A DNA stretch of 64,000 nt from Amyloporia xantha (lineage: Eukaryota; Basidiomycota; Agaricomycetes; Polyporales; Adustoporiaceae), in contig JAYKKR010000047.1 of assembly GCA_036971615.1 (NCBI GenBank), positions 62,001 through 126,000 of the forward strand. The letters are read 5' to 3'. The notes beneath the pieces are model-generated. The model was given only the letters and a program-made list of their open reading frames with translations, did not search any database and was not told the origin of the DNA. This document shows positions 61,146 through 64,000 of this stretch, piece after piece; positions within the stretch are counted from its first letter, which is position 1, and each line of letters starts with the position of its first letter. Position numbers and translations under genes: made by a program.

Positions 61146-61217
61146 ATGCCAGTTCTTGTCAGTCAGAGGATCGACCTTAGCCATGAGGAGGCTAATAGTG
61201 CCAGATGAAGTCGACAT
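61138..61217 (-). pseudogene. Gag of element B, start
   Basis: From the ATG at 61217 the reading is MSTSSGTISLLMAKVDPLTD followed by KNWHQW, the typical Copia gag opening. The hAT insertion at 61137 cuts it. Confidence 0.75.
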
Positions 61218-61517
61218 GGTGGATGGATGGGTTGTTGATTGCAGTAGATAGAAATGTAAAAGATTGTCTCAGATCAGAGGAGCGCGGGGCTCATAACCTT
61301 TCAGCAGAATGAATGGAATATGTGATCTGAGAGAGCACAAAGATGAGAAGCGAGAGGGCACGAGATAGCGCAGACACCCACACCGACACCTAAGGCTCAC
61401 GAGAAGTCGCGGAAGCAAGCGATGTATACGAAGGAGGCCGTCGCAGATCGCGCTGGCCGTGTATGTACGTGTTTGTACTACGGCGCTTAGCGCGCGGGCA
61501 TCTACTCTAACATGACG

Positions 61518-62310
61518 TTTGTCAGGTTGACTCAGGTTGTCCCAGAGCATCCCAGGTTGCTCTGAGTTGCTCTGAGATATTCAGATATTTTCAGAGCATC
61601 CTAGGCTATCTTGTATGTCTTTGAGATACTTTAGAATTTGAAAGATGGTATTCAAGTTGTAATTAGAAAGTTTAACATGCATAAAATCAGTCTATAGTTA
61701 CTAATATTTGTTAGCTCTATCTGCATATATTGATTGAGTCAAATCCATTGTAGAATAAACAATCAATGACTATAATAGTTTCATTTATGAGACTTATGCC
61801 ATTCACTTCTAGGTTCTATAATATGCACTTGTACTCATACTGTGTTTAGAGCAGTGTCAGTGTTCTTGTATGCTCTAAGATAAGGTTCAATAGAGTTGTC
61901 AGTCTTAGATTATTGAATAGACAAATACTTATCTCCAACTTGATTTAGAACTTTGCTGTGAGATGCTATTGACATTATTAAATTATTCAGGTTTTCTCAG
62001 AGAATTTCAGAGATGGCTTGGGTTGCTATTGTACAACACTCTGAGCCAATTAGTATATCAGTCATTCTAGTCATCAATTAGTGTAAGTTATTCCTATATT
62101 CCTGAAGAGACTGTTTTAATTCAGCAATAAAAATGACTTAAGAAGAGTGTATGCCACTAGTAGATAGTAAATGTGATGATAGCTATGCTAAAATGCTTCA
62201 GAATGAGACATTAAAGTAGAAGGCAGATAGATATTAGAGTGAAAATGCCAATCTGAGTGAAGAAGGCCATTATTACCTTAAATGGTATAACGCAAAGGCC
62301 CTCCGGGCAG
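61518..62310. repeat. Repeat X, copy 1, main part
   Basis: The stretch aligns along its length with 62815-63664 (an AT-rich, non-coding body with CTCAGAGCATCCCAGG-like and GTGAAAATGCCAATCTGAG blocks). Copy 1 seems to end or diverge near TTAAATGGTATAACGC. Confidence 0.75.
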
Positions 62311-62759
62311 ACCTGGCCACAAGGACTCGGAGATGTGATTAACATAGCAAATCTAAATACATTCCTTATGGCAATTGCGCAAACATGGTAGAATGTGTTT
62401 ATGAAGCCTTGATATAATTGTCAAACCCATTTTTCGACAGACAAAAACTCAATGCAAAAACGGCGTAGAGATTGCATTATTATGTAATACTGCCAGTGGA
62501 TCATTGCTGGATCACATGTTTCCCCGCAAAACGAGTTCAACCAGATCAACCTTGGAGTTTTTTACCCCAAAAGAGTTCGCCAATTACTGCTGGGAAGACC
62601 TGGAGCACTTTGTGCCCAGGAATACAGTCTGTCGCGACAGACTGTACTGTTTGGATGTTTGGCCAATGTTTGGCTTGTGTTTGGCCCATCAGTGCTGTGC
62701 GGTACCTGCATCCAGTTCGATGCCAGGTGCGTGATTGTGCCAAGTACGGGATGGTGCAC
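62311..62759. other. Non-coding gap with a palindrome-bearing repeat (P1)
   Basis: It contains the 24-bp palindrome at 62623-62646 and the adjacent conserved CTGTTTGGATGTTTGGCC. No gene is supported. Confidence 0.5.
62623..62646. repeat. Perfect 24-bp palindrome P1
   Basis: TACAGTCTGTCG is followed by its exact complement. The same structure occurs at 63666-63689 with one base pair changed on both sides. Confidence 0.9.
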
Positions 62760-63665
62760 CATCAGGAAAAACACTTTTTTTCCTGAGACACTCTGGGATA
62801 TATGAGATTTGTCAGGTTGTCTCAGGTAGTCCCAGAGCATCCCAGGTCATCTTTGATTGCTCTGAGTTGCTCTGAGATATTCAGATAATTTCAGAGCATC
62901 ACAGGCTATCCTTTATGTCTTTGAGGTGCTTTAGAATTTGGAAGATTATATTCAAGTTGTGATTGGACAGTCTGACATGTATATAAATCAGTTTAAGTTT
63001 ATCATACTTGATAAATTGCTGATATTTCTTAGCTCTATCTTCCTGTATTGATTGAGTCACATTGATTAGATAGAAAACAATTAATGACTCTATTAGTTCC
63101 ATTTATGATATCTATGTTCACTTCTTTCTATGATATTCTACAGTATGCTCTTGTACTGGCACTGTGATTTATAGGCTACATTGAGGAAAATTCAATAATG
63201 ATCACATCATGATTTGATTGGACCTTATTGAGGTAGAGAGGTAGATGAGTGTCAGTGTTCTTGTATGCTTTAAAATAGAGTTGTCAATATTAGATTATTG
63301 AATAGACAAATACTTATTCTCCAACTTGATTTAGAACTTTGCTTTGAGATGCTAGTGACATTATGAAATTATTCAAGTTTTCTCAGAGAAGTTCAGAGAT
63401 AGCCTGGGTTGCTATTGTACAACACTCTGAGCCAATTAGTATATCAGTTATTCCAGCTCTCAATCAGGGTAAGTTATTCCTATATTTCTGAAGAGAATAG
63501 TTTAATTCAGCAATAAAAATGACCTAAAGTGTAGGCCACTAATAGCAAGTGTGATGATAGCTATGCAAAAATGCTTGAGAATGAGATATTAAAGTAGAAG
63601 GCAGACAGATATTAGAGTGAAAATGCCAATCTGAGTGAAGAAGGTCATTATTACCTTAATTGGTA
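62760..63665. repeat. Repeat X, copy 2
   Basis: It starts with CATCAGGAAAAACACTTTTT and follows copy 1 in the same orientation. An additional block of about 60 bp near 63170-63240 is absent from copy 1. It is interrupted at 63665 by the second palindrome repeat. No open frame is conserved between the copies. Confidence 0.75.
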
Positions 63666-63689
63666 TACAGGCTGTCGCGACAGCCTGTA
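63666..63689. repeat. Perfect 24-bp palindrome P2
   Basis: TACAGGCTGTCG is followed by its exact complement. It is followed, as in P1, by CTGTTTGGATGTTTGGCC and then TTTGGCCCAT. Confidence 0.9.
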
Positions 63690-64000
63690 CTGTTTGGATG
63701 TTTGGCCAATGTTTGGCTTTTATTTGGCCCATGTTTGACACATCACAAAGCAACGCAACATGCACGTTCTCTCCTTGTACCATCACCATTGTCTAAGTTA
63801 GCTCCTGCCTCTCCTCTGTGTACATCTCTAACTTGTGCCTATACTTTCTACACTCTGATATACTCTTATTGAGACTACAGCTGGCCCTTCTGTCTGTTCT
63901 CTGGTGTCTCTATGTGACTTCTGTTGTTCCTTTTGAATGCTGGTGAGTTCACTGTCTCCAACAGGCTTGGCTTATACTTGGTGGACAATGGTTTATCTGG
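63690..64000. other. Right edge: start of the palindrome-bearing repeat, no gene
   Basis: After about 60 bp shared with 62647-62705 the sequence is pyrimidine-rich and has no supported coding region before the window ends. Confidence 0.4.

Larger units (their letters stand above)
55999..61517 (-). mobile_element. Gag-only LTR element B (56004-61512) with 5-bp target duplication TGACG
   Basis: It has two 214-bp LTRs, 56004-56217 and 61299-61512, and TGACG at 55999-56003 and 61513-61517. In minus-strand order it has the 5' LTR, a primer-binding site (61298-61287) identical to that of Copia A, a gag ATG at 61217, and the 3' LTR. Removing the nested hAT, the solo LTR and a repeat-X fragment leaves about 600 bp of interior, which encodes only part of a Copia-type gag. 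It must rely on enzymes from another element. It is inserted in repeat X copy 1. Confidence 0.85.

Overview
The window is eukaryotic and fungal, most likely from an agaricomycete (Basidiomycota). Host genes are cut by many short GT-AG introns of roughly 45-75 bp. The gene families are ones I know mainly from mushrooms and their relatives: OrsD-type zinc-finger proteins, DUF6532 proteins, F-box proteins, and Plavaka/CMC, Tnp2, Harbinger and hAT transposases. It is accessory, transposon-rich DNA; only a handful of genes look intact.

Left part (1-7 kb): a large minus-strand OrsD-type zinc-finger gene runs off the left edge. A seven-exon minus-strand gene of a conserved agaricomycete family with no known function follows.

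Gene graveyard (7.3-22.4 kb): broken pieces of ordinary nuclear genes lie end to end on both strands: a Harbinger transposase start, CDC5/CEF1, a HAM1-like protein, a TKL-type kinase, TIM54, a cytochrome P450, an HSP104/ClpB chaperone and a zinc-type dehydrogenase. They keep introns but carry frameshifts, stops and lost ends. Plavaka and Tnp2 transposase fragments lie among them. An 805-bp Mutator-like element with a perfect 9-bp target duplication closes this part.

LINE and F-box (23.5-33.5 kb): a Tad/I-like LINE with gag-like ORF1 and endonuclease-RT-RNase H ORF2 is disabled by frameshifts and two CGA-to-TGA stops, and its ORF1 is split by a 353-bp MITE. A second copy of that MITE lies beyond it. 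An apparently intact F-box gene follows.

Plavaka with nested plasma-membrane ATPase (33.5-42 kb, minus strand): a Plavaka-type transposase gene is pulled apart. Between the donor and acceptor of one of its introns lies a truncated PMA1-type H+-ATPase gene whose 3' end is fused to a second copy of its own P-domain segment.

Intact genes (42.3-47.1 kb): a roughly 16-exon DUF6532 gene (plus) and a three-exon SET-domain gene (minus).

Retroelement stack (47-64 kb): after an AT-rich satellite there is a Copia element with a complete 1415-residue polyprotein. Next comes a small gag-only LTR element that contains a hAT transposon (8-bp target duplication) and a solo LTR (5-bp target duplication). 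This element sits inside an older DNA repeat, of which a second copy fills the right end. Two palindromes with matching paired base changes mark a further repeat family. Exon joins, frames and duplications were read directly from the sequence; family names come from remembered motifs and no search was run.
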